From NCBI GenBank assembly GCA_030062745.1, contig CP099847.1, forward strand, positions 30,050,779-30,114,778: a DNA stretch of 64,000 nucleotides, in the 5' to 3' direction. The DNA is from Capitulum mitella. Taxonomy: Eukaryota > Arthropoda > Thecostraca > Pollicipedomorpha > Pollicipedidae. Shown piece by piece: positions 23,291-36,629 of this stretch (position 1 is the stretch's first letter; each line of letters opens with the position of its first letter). A program made the position numbers and the translations under genes. The notes under the pieces were generated by a model. That model searched no databases. It was not told the DNA's origin and saw nothing but the letters and a program-made list of their open reading frames with translations.

Positions 23291-26095
23291 ATGAGAACAG
23301 CAGCAAGTCCTCTCGCCCGTCCCCCTGTTAATCTTGTCCAACATCCTCTGGTCCTGAAGATGGCAGTGCTCTCTTCTTTCGGAAAAGCAAAAACAATTCG
23401 CAGCATACAATGGAACACCGGACTATAAACGGTTCACCACAAAACACAGTTGTCAAAGAGGTGACAGACGTAGCTGGGACGTGGACTTCGTAGTCGGTTC
23501 GATGGTAAAGCGCAAACTACTCCAGCAAAATTCCACCAGAACACCTGCTTTCTTCACTTGTTCAACAGCAACAATTGTTTGAGCCCCAAATAATTATATG
23601 TACATCTATATGTGCATATATATAATCACTTTTTCACCTATATCCGTGTATTGTTATGCATCAGATAATACTGAAATAAATCAGAGACCTGCCAAAATAA
23701 GCAATACGCCTTCGCGAATTTACTCGTTTTCCGTAGCAGTCGACTTGAGAACTGTCCGTGGGTTCGCCAGGCTGGAAGGAAACGCTGCTACTTTCCATGC
23801 TTCGAGTGTTGCAAAGCGCTGGAAATGCCCGGAGGAGTGGAGATTTATGGCAGCTTTAGAATCCAATCAAACTCGAAATCACCGCCGAATGAGATCACGA
23901 GGTTCACATCACAGTCAACACAGTTCAATTGGACGGGGCCCTACGTCTGCAAATTGTCCGCTGACTCGTTCCCCGGAAAACAGTCTACAGGGCAGGGGAC
24001 GGACGCCAGACAGTAACAGACATCGCATGGCAAGCGATGACGAGACGGAAAACGGACGATGAAACGAACGCTAGCACCGCCATAAATGGATGAACCTGGC
24101 ACCAGCCTGTCGTGCCGTTTACATCGGGCTTTTATTTGTACGGTGGAGCTACAAAGCCATCGTAAAGATATGATCATGCGGAATATAAACGTTACGATAA
24201 AGTTTTCAGATGCCTAGTCTTTCACTTTTACATAGGCGTCATACGTTTTCGAAGGTTTCGTCACAATTTGTTTTCTTTAAATGCACAAAGGAAATGGTTT
24301 TCGTCTTGTACTGTCATTCATGGGAATCAATGTAAGGAACCAGAGAGGGTTAGATGTTTCGGGCTAAGCTGCATTGAGCGGCATGATCAGCTGTTTCACA
24401 CAGTTTAGGTTTACTGGTATCACCTGTGGCGGAACATCCGGGTTTAAAGGGACCGGGTGGGAGAGTGGGGTAGGCCATCTTTAGTTTACATGTTTATAGT
24501 CGACGTCACAGGGTTAATCCTAAATTTCGGTGTTCCAAGGATGGAGCGTGGCGCAGCGCCCCAACTCCTGAATGGTTCAGTACCGTTCGTGACTGGTATG
24601 GTCATCGGTGGAGCCGATGAAAAACGATAGAAGCACACGGGACGGATTAACAGTACTTAATTTTCTGTCCTCAGACTCTTTGATATTTAGGAATGTTAAT
24701 TCATTACGAGGTGAACTGTGGTCAAATGGCCAGTGGTATGGCCGTTGGGAAGAGCATTGGGACCAGTGATTTCCAAGCATTGCCTGGCCCCACACTTGGC
24801 GTTGTATGGCCGATTGTCCGAGACCGAATGTATAAGCACAACGCCAATGTTCCAGCCTTCCGTATTATCGTATCGCCACGGAATTTCGGGCGGCGTGCGC
24901 CTCTCGGCTGCCGGGGATTCGGGACGACGCCTTTTATCGCCCGCCCATCACACTCCGGGACGACTTCCGTGCCGGCAGTGAGGAAGATTGATCTACCGAC
25001 TGTAAGTTCAGTGAGCGCCTTTGGCCCTTGACTTGACTTGACGGTCTCGGACGCACACTGAGAATAGGTGGTGCCTTAAAGAGAAAAGTCCACAGGTCAT
25101 TGTGTTTTACGGTGATGCGCTGAAAAACTGACAAACCTGCACTGGAGGAGCTGATCATAAGTCGTGCAGAATCAAAATAGGACGCTTGAAGGACCGCCTT
25201 CGCAAAACTCATTTGGCGTAGTTCCCTTTGCCGTTGGTTTTTGCCTCGTCTGGAAACGTTAAGTGACTTTGGGTTGTTGGTAGGTAAGAGCTGAAGAGGG
25301 TTTTAGGTCAGAGAACCCGAAACCGAGAACCCGAGAACAGGATAGGTAGATTAATATGTCGATGACTGCATGATGTGTAAACATAGTGTCTCGTTTTATT
25401 GCCGTACATTTAAACAGATTCTTCTTTTGACGGCATTTATGACCACTCACTGTTCGTGAAACCTCTATGGATGTCATCCACATGGCTTTGGCTGTGGGTG
25501 CTACGTTGCCCTCAGAAAGATAAGAGTCCTTATCTATGGCAATGTTGTCTTCTTACAAAGTGATAATTTGCGGCTCATATCTAATCATCCGAGGTCGAAA
25601 CACAGATCTACTCTGACCCTTCACGTAAGAGCCGAATGATTATCACATGCGCCTATAGCGGAGAAAATGGGTGAGTAAGCCGAGGTCTCGGACCGGAAAA
25701 CCACTGCATCCGGGCCCCAGCCCGACGACCCACAGCATTGCACTCTCAGGATGTTACAGCTCTACTGCCCAACTGTATGAATGGTATTTCTCGTGCGATT
25801 ATTTCCTGGCAAGTGCCTGGCATTCAGCACGAACAACGTTGTCTGGAACAGCACGCTTATTTCCGTTTATGAAAAGCTTAGGAATGGGTCGACAAAGCGA
25901 CAGAAATTTCGGGACAAATACGGCACGGCAGCATCTGCGGCGGCATACGACGGTCTTCGCTGAATGCCGTCTCCGACATGAGCGCGGTGAGCACGTTTCC
26001 GTGATCTGTTCTGGCGCGAGTAAAGACCTCCGCAGTGCGCTGCTTGTTGTCTGTGTTTCGAGCGGTGTCTTCACCAATCTGTTCCCGTCGGCATA
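23290..26095. other. Gene-free sequence
   Basis: AT-moderate with a small GC patch at 24880-24985. The frame of 154 codons at 23598-24062 has no recognisable motif and no signal for a gene start. Confidence 0.4.
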
Positions 26096-26400
26096 CCATG
26101 CTGGCGCGCCGCAGCGCGCAGCTGCCGGCTGCGCCGCAATCGCCGCCGGCTGCGCCGCAATCGCCGCTCCCCGGCCGGGCGCGATTTATGTCGGCGGCGG
26201 CTGAGTTATGAGCGGCTGCTGTCGCTGATGCCGTATCACGAGCGGTCCGTGCCCGGGCGTCGTGATGCTCGTGTTCGGCGGCCGCCGGCCGGTGCCGGCG
26301 CCGATGCTCGTCATCGATCCGGGGGGTTTACAGATCTCGGAGCTCGTCCACGCGCATCCGTCCGCCGCGGAGAAGATGGCATTGTTATCATACAAGGGGA
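26095..26400. other. Small GC-rich block with a 21-bp tandem duplication
   Basis: CpG-rich DNA. The 21-base unit GCCGGCTGCGCCGCAATCGC plus C is present twice without change at 26124-26144 and 26145-26165. It would insert seven codons in frame if coding, but nothing else indicates coding. Confidence 0.6.
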
Positions 26401-27690
26401 GAGGCGATTTGCTTGAAAGACGTGCGGAGATTTCATCTGGACGTAAACGGGATGAGAAAGGGAGAGACAGGGAAGCCGCAGGAGATCGGCAATAAAATAA
26501 AGCAAATAGAGCCGAACTCGGCTCGTTTGTCTTTGATCTGGAAAATGCCGACTATTTATGCCCCATCGTAGCTTGGTCAATCTTTGAATAGGCGCAGCGG
26601 CGTCCCTTGTGCATTGCCACTATACAACGGCCCCTTTGTTCGGGACGCACGCCGTTCGCCACAGACTTCTCCGGAGGTGAGGGAAGACGCGATCAGTGGC
26701 GACAGCGGCGGTCGTCAGACCTGAGGTATCACTGCGCCTAGAGTGCCGGTTATTGGTATAACGCGGACTGCTCTCCTGCGTTAAACGCTAGCTGAGGAGA
26801 GCTGGGAGTCATGTGACGATACGACAGTAATTTACCACACAGCTGGAATTAGATTACAGAAGTAATTTGATGTCATTTATGCGAGTATTTCGAACTGCGG
26901 AGACCATTGAATGATACAACACAGAGTCAATAGAACAGGGTGGTTTCCCCCCCCATTCTTCATTATTCATGGCATATCCATCTCCTCGGCACTTGTTTTC
27001 CATCGCCGCGTGCGTCCGGGAATACCCCGAGCGTCCAATGAGGCGGACACCCCGCGTCATTTCCGCCGCACCAGCGGGGTTCGCATTCATTTCCGGTTCG
27101 AACTTGGAGTCGTGCGCTGCGGGAGGGTATCAAAGACAGTGAGATGGCGGTTTTGGAAAATGCAGCATTGAATGCTGCGACTTGCTTGCATGTTCTTCTA
27201 CTTTTGTGCGAAAATATTAGCTCCGCTTAATCAGTTTCTTCAAATGACTTAAACATCAGTCGGGGGTATTCTCGGATTCTGCGGCTTATCATTCTCCCAA
27301 CGGCGTTTTTAATGAGACGGCTGGACGACAGAACCAAGTATCGGGCCAGGACAGCTGACAGGAAGCTGGTACAAAACATTTAAAACGCCACATATTTGAG
27401 AACTGTTGACGAACTTGTTGAACTGAGAACGCAAAAAATGTCACTGCGAAACATGAAGCATGGGATGAGAAGGTGACGCTTACTGAACCCAACGTTACGC
27501 GCTTAGACTATCTGCACATGAAGGTGTCACAGATTTCCACATAAGACAGGAAGATTTGGATATGTGAAAAAAAATGGAACGTAAAAAGTCATGTTTCACC
27601 ACCTATTAAGCTGCACCTAACGCTGTTTCGCCGCCAAAAATGTACCGTTGCGTGTGATATGCTTGCATCAACAATCACAAAACCACAAAC
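26400..27690. other. Gene-free sequence
   Basis: Mixed composition with a GC-moderate patch at 26990-27120 (gagcgtccaatgaggcgg). No gene or repeat with clear limits. Confidence 0.4.
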
Positions 27691-28530
27691 CGCCATCAAA
27701 CAGGCTCTTTTCTCTGGGCTGCCACTCCGACATCGATCGTCCAGTTCTCCCACCCACCTCCGGCCGAGTGCTGATATCCGGAGAAGACGGGTATTCCGCG
27801 CCGCTGTCTGTCAACAGAGCTGATCAACAGCTGACGGCACCGCCTGCCGGCAGTGGGACCGTCTTGCCGGCTCCCCTGGCGGCGGGTCGGCCGGCCCGGT
27901 CCGGCCCGGCTCGGCCCGGCCGCGGCGCAACCGATAGATATGCGCGGACGCGAATTCTGGGCACGTGCAGCCGCCCGGCCGGCGAACATGAACTCGGCCG
28001 AGCGGCCAGATTTGCTGACAAATGGCCGTCCTGCCGGCGGCGGCGGCGGCCGGGCGGTGCTCGAGCGGCTGCGCGGGCGCCGGACCACGAGCGACACCGG
28101 GCGTCGGCAGGCGGACCGAGACCGCATTACCGCCGCCTTTTGTCGCCAGGTCACGTCCTGCGTCCATTTCGCCGCGGCCGCGCCGCGTCGGCCGCGTCGT
28201 CGGCGCCGACGGCGGCGGACTGGGAACGACGCGTCGGCGGGCGGCGGGCGCGCGCCTTCAGGGAACGTCGGCCGCCGCCGAGATTTTACTGTCCGGAGAT
28301 GGGCAGATACGGGCCGCCGGGACGGGCTGAAATACAGGCGGCGGCGAGCCTGGCGCCCGGATCAACTGGTGACGGCGAAATCGGCGCGGAACGTTCGCGG
28401 AGGAGCGCTCCGAGATCAAAGTCGGGGTCGGTGAGTCGTCAGCCGTTCAGCCGCGCCCGCAACGAGCGCCAGTTACCGATAACCGGGGCTTTCGGCGCGG
28501 TGCTCTTTGGGGACGCCGACCGCTGAGGCA
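27690..28530. other. GC/CpG-rich block
   Basis: Very CpG-rich; a 292-codon + strand frame (27648-28526) overlaps 193-, 152- and 118-codon frames on both strands, all Arg/Ala/Pro/Gly-rich. This pattern is expected from stop-poor sequence and is not evidence of a gene. A promoter or regulatory island is the best guess. Confidence 0.4.
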
Positions 28531-31500
28531 TGAGTTAAGTGGAAAAGTTCCCAGACTTCTTGGAAGATTCTTCTGCAATCCAGATGCAAACGGAAGGTCT
28601 GGGGACATAGGATGTCATTTGGTGTCTCCGCCAGACATCACTGAATGCTGGGCCAAAGGTTCTTTGAGTTTTTTTTTTCATTTGAAAACAAAGGGGCAGA
28701 ATGGTCAAAAACCGAGGCGTGTCTTACTCTTCATATCTATGCTGCAGGCAGAACCCGTAAATTGGCCCGCTCATCGACATTCTCGCCAAATGGCGCATCA
28801 CGCCGCCGGCTTGCGGCGAGCTCATTGAGCCTGGCGGTCACGGTCTCTCGCGGTGTCTCAAGTACGGCACATCATGCTGCGGTGAACGACGAAGCTTGAG
28901 ACGGATTCAATGCGGAAGCACTGTCAAATACCCCGGGGAAAAGTCGCGAATCACGCCGTCAGTTTATGCCGAAAAATCGGCTGATTTCGCGCAATGATGC
29001 AAGCACAACGCATTGCCAACAACACTGTCAGGCGATAGCCAGGATAATCCTCCCTTAACCGGTTGCCAGCGCACTCTCAGGCCAAACATCGAGCCCTATC
29101 CGACTTCCCTCTTGCCAGAACGAAGAGATTGGCCCCAAGACAACAAAGCTACCAATCGCCACAACAAATCTAACAAAGTTATCGATACTGGTTTGCGCAA
29201 ATGTAGATGATAAGAACCCGAGGGCGGGTGCCAGATTTGTTGAACGTGCCCGGTGCTAAATGTTTGCCGGTCTTAAAATAGCGCGACAGGGGGACATGAG
29301 TAGCCCTTGCCATGTCATAAATGAAGGTCTGGAGGCAAATCCCTTGGGATCTCTCCAAGCTTTTATGGCTTTAATTATTTCAATTTTCAAAGAAAGGCGT
29401 GGTAGCGTCGGGGAATACGCCCATTTGAACATAAAATCTCATTATTCCTTGTTTCACTCAAAAATGAATATAGAAAAAAACCTTGAATTCGCTATGTTTT
29501 GTGCTGTGATAAAAATACACATTTACATATTTATATCCTGATATGCAGAACCATTTCATATGGACATGCAAACCATTTCCTGTTTTTAACTTAAACTATC
29601 TACTCTTTGCCCAGATTCTTCTTCACTCTTCCTTAACGTCTTCTCGCGGTGAAAATTTTCAGAAGCGCGTGGCTGCTGAGGCAAACGATGTCCGCGCCCG
29701 CTTATTTCAGTTCAGAAGCAGCGGATACCAGCACCCTGGAACCAGTTCAGGCACGATAAGTCCAGGCGGTCTTGACCGAGCGAGCAGACTGACCCCTGAT
29801 GACTCTGTCGAGGCCCTGGCGCTGAGCCGAAATCAACAGCGGCAGAAAGCCGCGTAACCTCGAGATGGTGACGCCTGCCTGCGCGGCCATCTCTCCAGTC
29901 TGGGCACCACGCTCTTATGCTGAGCCCCGGCTCTGGTGCTCCGCTGACGGGACTGAAGCTGCCAATGAGCACACGGTGGCGCTCGATGTCTTGCCTTCAT
30001 CTGGCCAAAGGCGCTGTGGCCTTCTTAGAGGTTAATAACGGCATGATGCTGCTGGTTTATTCATAGGGCCTGCACGTCACACTGCGGTTAAAAAGGTGTT
30101 AGCATAATAGTGATGAGTTCTTTGCCGTAATGCCTCATCAAGCATTGATATTACTCAAGCTTAGTGACCAACTCAGCGATAAGCAGGAGATATTTAAACT
30201 GACGTTGCTAATTTCCCTAGATTGTAGTATGTTGTTTATGGACGTGGGAGATGTGCGCATGATTATAGTATAACGAAACAATGGTTTTTCGACACACGGT
30301 TTAACTTGATCTAAGGATTAGCAATTTTCCTCCTTGTTATTGGGCCAGTAACCTTTCTCTCTTTATGGTTATTGCATATATGTCCGCTGTGCTTTGCGTA
30401 TTATTAAGCTCATCAAATAAGCTCATTATTCATTACATAAGTTAAATGTCGTCTCAGAGGCAGACATGCAACAGGATCCCTCTGGTTATCACCATTTCGT
30501 ACTGGATCCTTCGATGACCTGGGTGTATCACTTCGTCAACTCGGAAATGCCGTGTCCCGCCAGAACAGAGCGGTGCCCAGGTGACGCAACACTTTTCCTT
30601 TTCAACTTAGAACCCGTCGCAAAACAAGGGTAATCGGCACTCCATTGGGACTGAGGTATGTATATGTCTGCTCAGATGCGCATTCATAGAAAATAGTTTA
30701 ACCCTGTTCCGGGACCTAAATTTTGAGGCTAAATCTCGGTGCGGGTCGGACTTCCTCGGACCTTACTTTATTTTTCGGGAGCTAACAGTCAGATTTTATT
30801 GCAAGACGATTCAAACTAATCGCTGTGACCTAATTTACATTTCGACACGTTTCAGAATACCACAAATCTTTAATAGCGATGTCAGGAACCAAAAAAGGGG
30901 CTTTCGTATCGCATTCATTGGTCGCCATAGGACCAGATAATGCTGAAAGAAAGTTTCCCAGAACGAATGGAAAATGAGATTCAGGGGTCGAAAACATGTT
31001 TTAAATATTAAAATATCTTTAAGTACTTGAAAATGGCATAACCAGGGACTATACAAGGAAGCGTAATTGGAACGTACCCTTTTTGTTCCTAAACGAATTT
31101 GTATTGTCCGCAGGGGTCCGAATTCAGCCATTGTGACCTTTTCTATATTTTGGACACAAAAACATAAGTTATAAATAAGCTTACAATGGCGGTACGACGA
31201 ATGCAGGAAAATACAGGAACAAAGAATGGGGGCATGAACTTTTATTTGTGGTGCATTGAGAAAAAAATAATATAGGTACGCATATTGTGCCTGCATACGA
31301 CCGAGGTCAGAGTCTGACGTAGTATGCAGTGAATCTGTGATTTATTGTTGGTATGATACCATCATGCCAACGATAAGTTATGTTGGTATGATGGTAAACA
31401 TTACTGCATACATTGCATATACATACATACATACATATGCATACATATACATACCTCTTTGGCTTAGCCAGGAACCAAGCATGGGGTTAATGGTTGCATT

Positions 31501-33240
31501 TTGCCTGAATATTTTTACTTACTGATGGAGCCTAAGACATGTTAAAAAAGTTACTATGACTCAACATGCATTTTTGTAAAAATATTAACTACCAATGACG
31601 CAGCCAGGATTCTGAAAAAAGAGGGCAAAATGCTCTTTTCCTTGTGCATTCAGCACTCTTGTTCACAGTGCTTAGAACAGTACCGTGGTTCTTGGCGCGA
31701 CGTACGGGCCACGAGTAAGGTTCCCAGGATCTACTCCTGACAATATGCAGGGCAGGTTTTATGTAAAAAAAAAAAACGTATTCTTCGCCTTAGGTCGCAG
31801 ACCAATCCAAAGGCATCCCTGGAATCGCATGATATGGAGGTTATGTTCGTGTCACAATCTAGTGTGCGCCCACTTTTTGGTCCCCTGGTTCCTTCCCTTT
31901 TGCCATAATGCTGCCTTTCGATCTAAAAATGAATATACAGCGTAGCATATGTTTTTATGACCGTCCTTGATCTGACAATGTAGACTGACTGCTTTACCGA
32001 AAGTAATATATTAAGTGTCCCTTTTACCTCTTCTGGACCCGCCACTGCGTCCATTAAATGCAGCATATATGTCGTAACGCATGAAAAAAATAGGTGATTT
32101 GTGAAAAATGTTGGCCTTATTCTCATAACACTAAATAGGATACGTCGAATGTTCTACCAGGCAAAGTGGCGAAAAACGGCGGAACACACCTCCCGAAAGC
32201 TCACCCTGGACCCAATTCTGGTAAAGTTACATACTCAAATTTCTCACAGTGTATATAAAACGGAATACTAGGAAAAGCTGCCAAGTTTCATGACTATACC
32301 TCAAACTGTTCAGAAACGGCAAGCGCCTAAGGGGGGCTCATCAAGACTCCGCCCCAGCATGGAATAGGGCAAGGAACTTTATGAAATCACCTAGTGTTGT
32401 GTTGTAAAAAAGAACAGATTATTAAAAAACGCACACACAGACAAGGCCGCATTTGCACCATGTAATCAACCAGTCAGGCACCACGAATTTTCAATAACGT
32501 TTGGCTTTGAGATATCCACAGTTAATTACACATAATATCAACATTATACAGTGACGCACATAAAACACACGATCTAAAAGCTTATGTAGTAATGTCCAAA
32601 ACTCTCATGTTTAGCCAGACTGTGTTAAAAAACGGAAATTTAGGAGCATTTAGTATACTGAGTGCAGCGTCATATCACGCCCGGCATGCGCATCTCCAAA
32701 ATGAGCGTTAAATGGGCAGCCCAGCAATGAACTTTCCAACAGCTCACGATCACATTACTGCGTAAGATGACTAGCCCACAACGGCTGTCATTCAAACAGT
32801 CTACACAACCTATGTTAAATAACGGCTACGTCGCCGTCCTTACGACAATGAATGCGCCACGCATGGCGCCAACACCGCATTATGGTGGACGCACGACTTC
32901 ACTCAGAACTGGGATGACGCATTTGCTTCGATTAAAGCTGGCGGAATTGCTAACTGTGCGAACACCATTATGGCGGACGAAACTTTGAAATGCTGTGTTC
33001 GGAGCCCTGCAGTCTGCTTCTATCCTCGGCAGGAAAAACGGCGTCTCTTGAGACTAGACAACTCTCGAAACCATTAAAGGGGCTGCTCCATCTTTACTCG
33101 TGTTTTGGCCTGAGATAGCCAAGTTGTAGCGTGTAGCCTTATGATCCGAACTGTAATACACATCATGCCTCAAAACTGCACTCTTACGAAGTTCAAAGCA
33201 ATTTCCAACGGTTTTCCCGTGTGTCTCATTCAGTCGTGTT
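28530..33240. other. Gene-free sequence
   Basis: From 28740 to 29110 the DNA is GC-moderate with words such as aggataatcc and gccgaaaaatcggc that could be regulatory. From 29.2 kb it is AT-rich. A small inverted repeat (GTTGGTATGAT at 31347-31357, ATCATGCCAAC at 31361-31371, and a further TTGGTATGATGG at 31383) and a CATA-rich run at 31410-31455 are the only structures seen. The 153-codon minus frame at 30835-31296 has no motif. Confidence 0.4.
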
Positions 33241-35980
33241 TTGTTTTCAGCCGCTGACGTCTGGGGCAGACGCAGGATAATAGACGTTTCCGTTCATCGG
33301 CCTGCACAGGCCCGTGTGGCGCCATATCGGCGGGTGACCGCGGAATATGCAAGTGGGTTTCATTTGACTACATTTCCCGAGGCTTCTAGATATTTTTTCG
33401 AGAAATATTGCAGAAAATTTTACCAGCGTCGTTTCTCAGACCAACCATGTCTTTTCATGAAAAATCGACCAAGGCGCAGCATTCTTTTTAACTCGGCACC
33501 GCCTAGCGTGTTTTTGTACCCGCGATCGCCTGGGGTGTCGAACAAGGCATCCCCCTATTATCTCAGGATCTAACTGTCGGGTCCGAACCGGTCTACCACC
33601 AATCGATAGCCTAAGTTTTGCCATGCAGAGAATACTATGTTAACCCTTGTCACGTGAATGGTGACGTCAGAAGTCTCGTAAACGGATAAGACCACGTCTG
33701 AAAAATCAACATCGGTTTGGACATCATGTCATCGTCAATAGTGGCCTAAGAGCCTTCAGCTGGGAACAAACCAAAAGTCACGGTCTTTTGTATCAGAGCC
33801 AGGCCGAAATGTTTGAAAAATGCCGGGTCAAGGTCAGCCTAGGTCAACTGAAATATTGGCCTTACATTACATGTCAAAAATCGATACTTACTCGTAACCG
33901 CGCTGATCCACGTGGCAAAATGGAGGGAAGTGAAACCCTATGATCAGATTTGCATTACATTCTTATGATCCAGTCAAGGGCAGTCAAGGTCAGATAAGGC
34001 TGCATTACTCTTCCTGACAAAGAGCAATAATAAATCGCTTGAATTCTTAACTGCGTCCAAGTACAAAACTGAAATAACACGTCGTAATAATTACATTTGC
34101 GCTGTCTGCTCTTCATCCGGTCAAAGTCAAGCTATGACAGGACAGTTATCTTTTTTTCTGACTAGGAACAATAATTTTCCTTTACTGCCACTGAATCATC
34201 TTTCACAGCCAATGTTGTATTTGATTTCATTTTGACATCTACCTATGACGTGACCTGGCAGGACCTTACGTTGCATTTGGTGAACTAAGAGGCGCAAATA
34301 GATTTGCTCGTCCAGCTTGAACGATAGGGAAGGTCAGCGGCAACCACTTCTATCATCTACAACAGAAATCAGTGCAATTATCATCATGCATGAGACCTAG
34401 CATGGACTCTAATGATGACGTGTGACGGTTATATATGCTTTTGGGGACCGTCTTCTAGGTAAATTTAAGTAATTCGTGCATTATATTTGCGAATATCATC
34501 AAAAGAAAACGAAACATGTTCGCACCGTCACCCGAAAAGGTGAAAACATCCCTGCAAGGATTGACTTATGACGTCATATCTCCACCTGAACTAGCATGGA
34601 AACGGTTTTGATGTCAAAATATGTAAAATTGATTAATAAACAGGTATTGAAAATGTGTTTTAGGTACTTACGGTTCAGAAGCTATTCAGTAAAAACCGAA
34701 GGATGTGCCCTTTTTGACACCCCCAGGCGGTGCCGAGTTAAGGGACGAGGTCTTTGCGTAGCTTCCGATAAGTTCGCATCATGCCTGCAAATGCATTGAC
34801 TTCTAATGCGGTTATGTCCATGTGTTTTAAGGAACCCAATTAAGGACGAAATGGCTCGCATCTTGGTTCAGTTCTCATGCTGAAATATGTCATGCTCGTG
34901 GCAAAATTTTCCGAAAAAAAAGTTGTTGAACAGAATGATTTTATAGAGTTGTTCGAGTACGGGATTTTGTTTCAATTTAAAATAGGTCTAGAATGAGAAA
35001 CGTCGCTACGAAAGGGCCAACCATTTAATTGAACAAAATCCCCATTACATTCATTTTCACCCAAGGACACTGGGAACCCAGCAAAAACGTCTCTCGAAAT
35101 CAATGGTTACTGAATCCTTTTCAGTAAGCGGATGTAAGCCTATTTTTACGTCTCTGTCAGCGACGAAAATAGGGTACTTGATGTTATTTGCGACAAGTCG
35201 CCTTTACCTTTGCGAACTCGCAATGCATTGTGTAATTATGTGTGACTGTAAAGAACACGCAAACCGAAAAAAGCACACCAATTTGCAATTGTCAGTGTGA
35301 ACGGTCCCCATCAAAATACAATGACCTAAGAACCCTTGGGACAAATATTACTTATGTGCCGTATTTCCTTTTGCTGTTGTCAGCCTAATGGAAATATGCT
35401 GCCCACTTATTGATAGGATGGAGTATCATATCAAACGCACGTGCTTCTTAGATCTTAGTGGATATCCGCATCCGAACCTTTGAAATGGACGGTCCGGAAA
35501 TGAGCAACCTAATTAAGCAGCATTGGCACGACTGAAGCAATTTCTCATTGATATCGGGCTAGATGGTCCTCGGGAACCTCGTATTTCGTACGACGAGCTG
35601 GCGGCTGTCACCCCGTGATCTCGGTAGCCCTTTCGGTTTCATGTCAAACAGCGCTGACTCCTCATGAGAATCAAACCTTGATACTTGCAACACGTGGGGT
35701 TCGAATCAGATATGTTACCACAGCCACAGGAGCGTTTTCAGTGGCACACGTTCATTCAGAACCCCTTCCCCTGGTTCAACGCCGGCCGTTCGACGATTTA
35801 AATGCTGCAGACGGCGCAAAACAAACATTGATCACCGTTAGTCCATGTTTCTGCCCAGGAACATACGCTGCAAGGTCACCATCAAATGCGGCTGGCGCAG
35901 CAGCGTATCACTTTTCCTGTCACGTCACTTTCCAGTCAGTGTCTGCGTGTTTGTCGTCAGTGAGAGGGAGGATGTAAAGA
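33240..35980. other. Gene-free sequence with dispersed repeat traces
   Basis: A 16-mer TTAACTCGGCACCGCC (33488-33503) recurs inverted at 34726-34741, with further matching sequence beside it (cgcctggggtgtc at 33528 versus gacacccccaggcg at 34716), so two copies of one repeat face each other. Between them gtcaaggtcag-type words recur (about 33827, 33980, 34123, 34330). No gene is recognised. Confidence 0.45.
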
Positions 35981-35989
35981 ACGAGACCT

Positions 35990-36620
35990 CGATCGGTGAG
36001 GGGGGGGTGGAAGTAATCTCTGATATCGGGCAGCGCATCGCCGCGGTCGCTGGGTCCGGAGCGCCGTGAGAGGTCGTGTCGGCGGACGACTGGCGATCGG
36101 AGGAGGGAAGGTGATGGCGAAAGAGACGCGTCCGTCCGGGCGGGTCAGGTGGCGATGACGGGTATGTCGAGAACAGCATACGGTACGTCGGGAGGCGGTG
36201 TTTTCCCGGCCGCCTGAGGCGGCGGAGAGCACCTCGCCGTGCGTCACGTCCCGCTGACAGTCGCGGCAGCGTCGGCGCCGGACGCGTCGCGGCCCGGCCG
36301 AACAGCCGGCGACCTCCCGGCCGCTGCCCAGCCGAGCGCCGCCCCGACCGCCGACCAATCGGCCGCAATCTATCGCCGACATCGGCAATCGCTCTCCGGG
36401 AAAAAACGGTCAGCCGGGCCGCCGGGCGGCGGTCTGCTCCCCTCGGCCGGCTCCCGCCTGCCGGGAGCGGCGGCCGCCACCGGCCCGGCTAACGCCTATT
36501 CCATCGGCGCTGAACGGGGTCCGATCGCGGCCGATCGGCGGATAAAGTGATTGCCTCGCGCCGCCGGCGGCCTGCGGGGGTGTTTGGCGTGACGACTGGA
36601 CGGACGGTGTGAGCCTCCGG
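35990..36620. other. GC/CpG-rich block
   Basis: CpG-rich block with a G run at about 36000. Both strands carry long overlapping frames (147 and 143 codons minus, 103 plus) that are composition artefacts by their Arg/Pro/Ala content. Possible regulatory island. Confidence 0.4.
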
Positions 36621-36629
36621 AGAGACCGC

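Noticed and set aside
27648-28526. 292-codon frame on the + strand in the GC block
   Set aside because: Overlaps equally long frames on the other strand, all Arg/Ala/Pro/Gly-rich. Stop codons are simply rare in this composition, and no domain or start context supports it.
30835-31296. 153-codon minus-strand frame
   Set aside because: Phe/Leu-rich with no motif, no signal for transcription and AT-rich composition; likely chance.
31680-31750. SINE-like tRNA-derived head (cttggcgcgac ... ggttcccagg)
   Set aside because: The similarity to A and B boxes is weak and no second copy was seen in the window.
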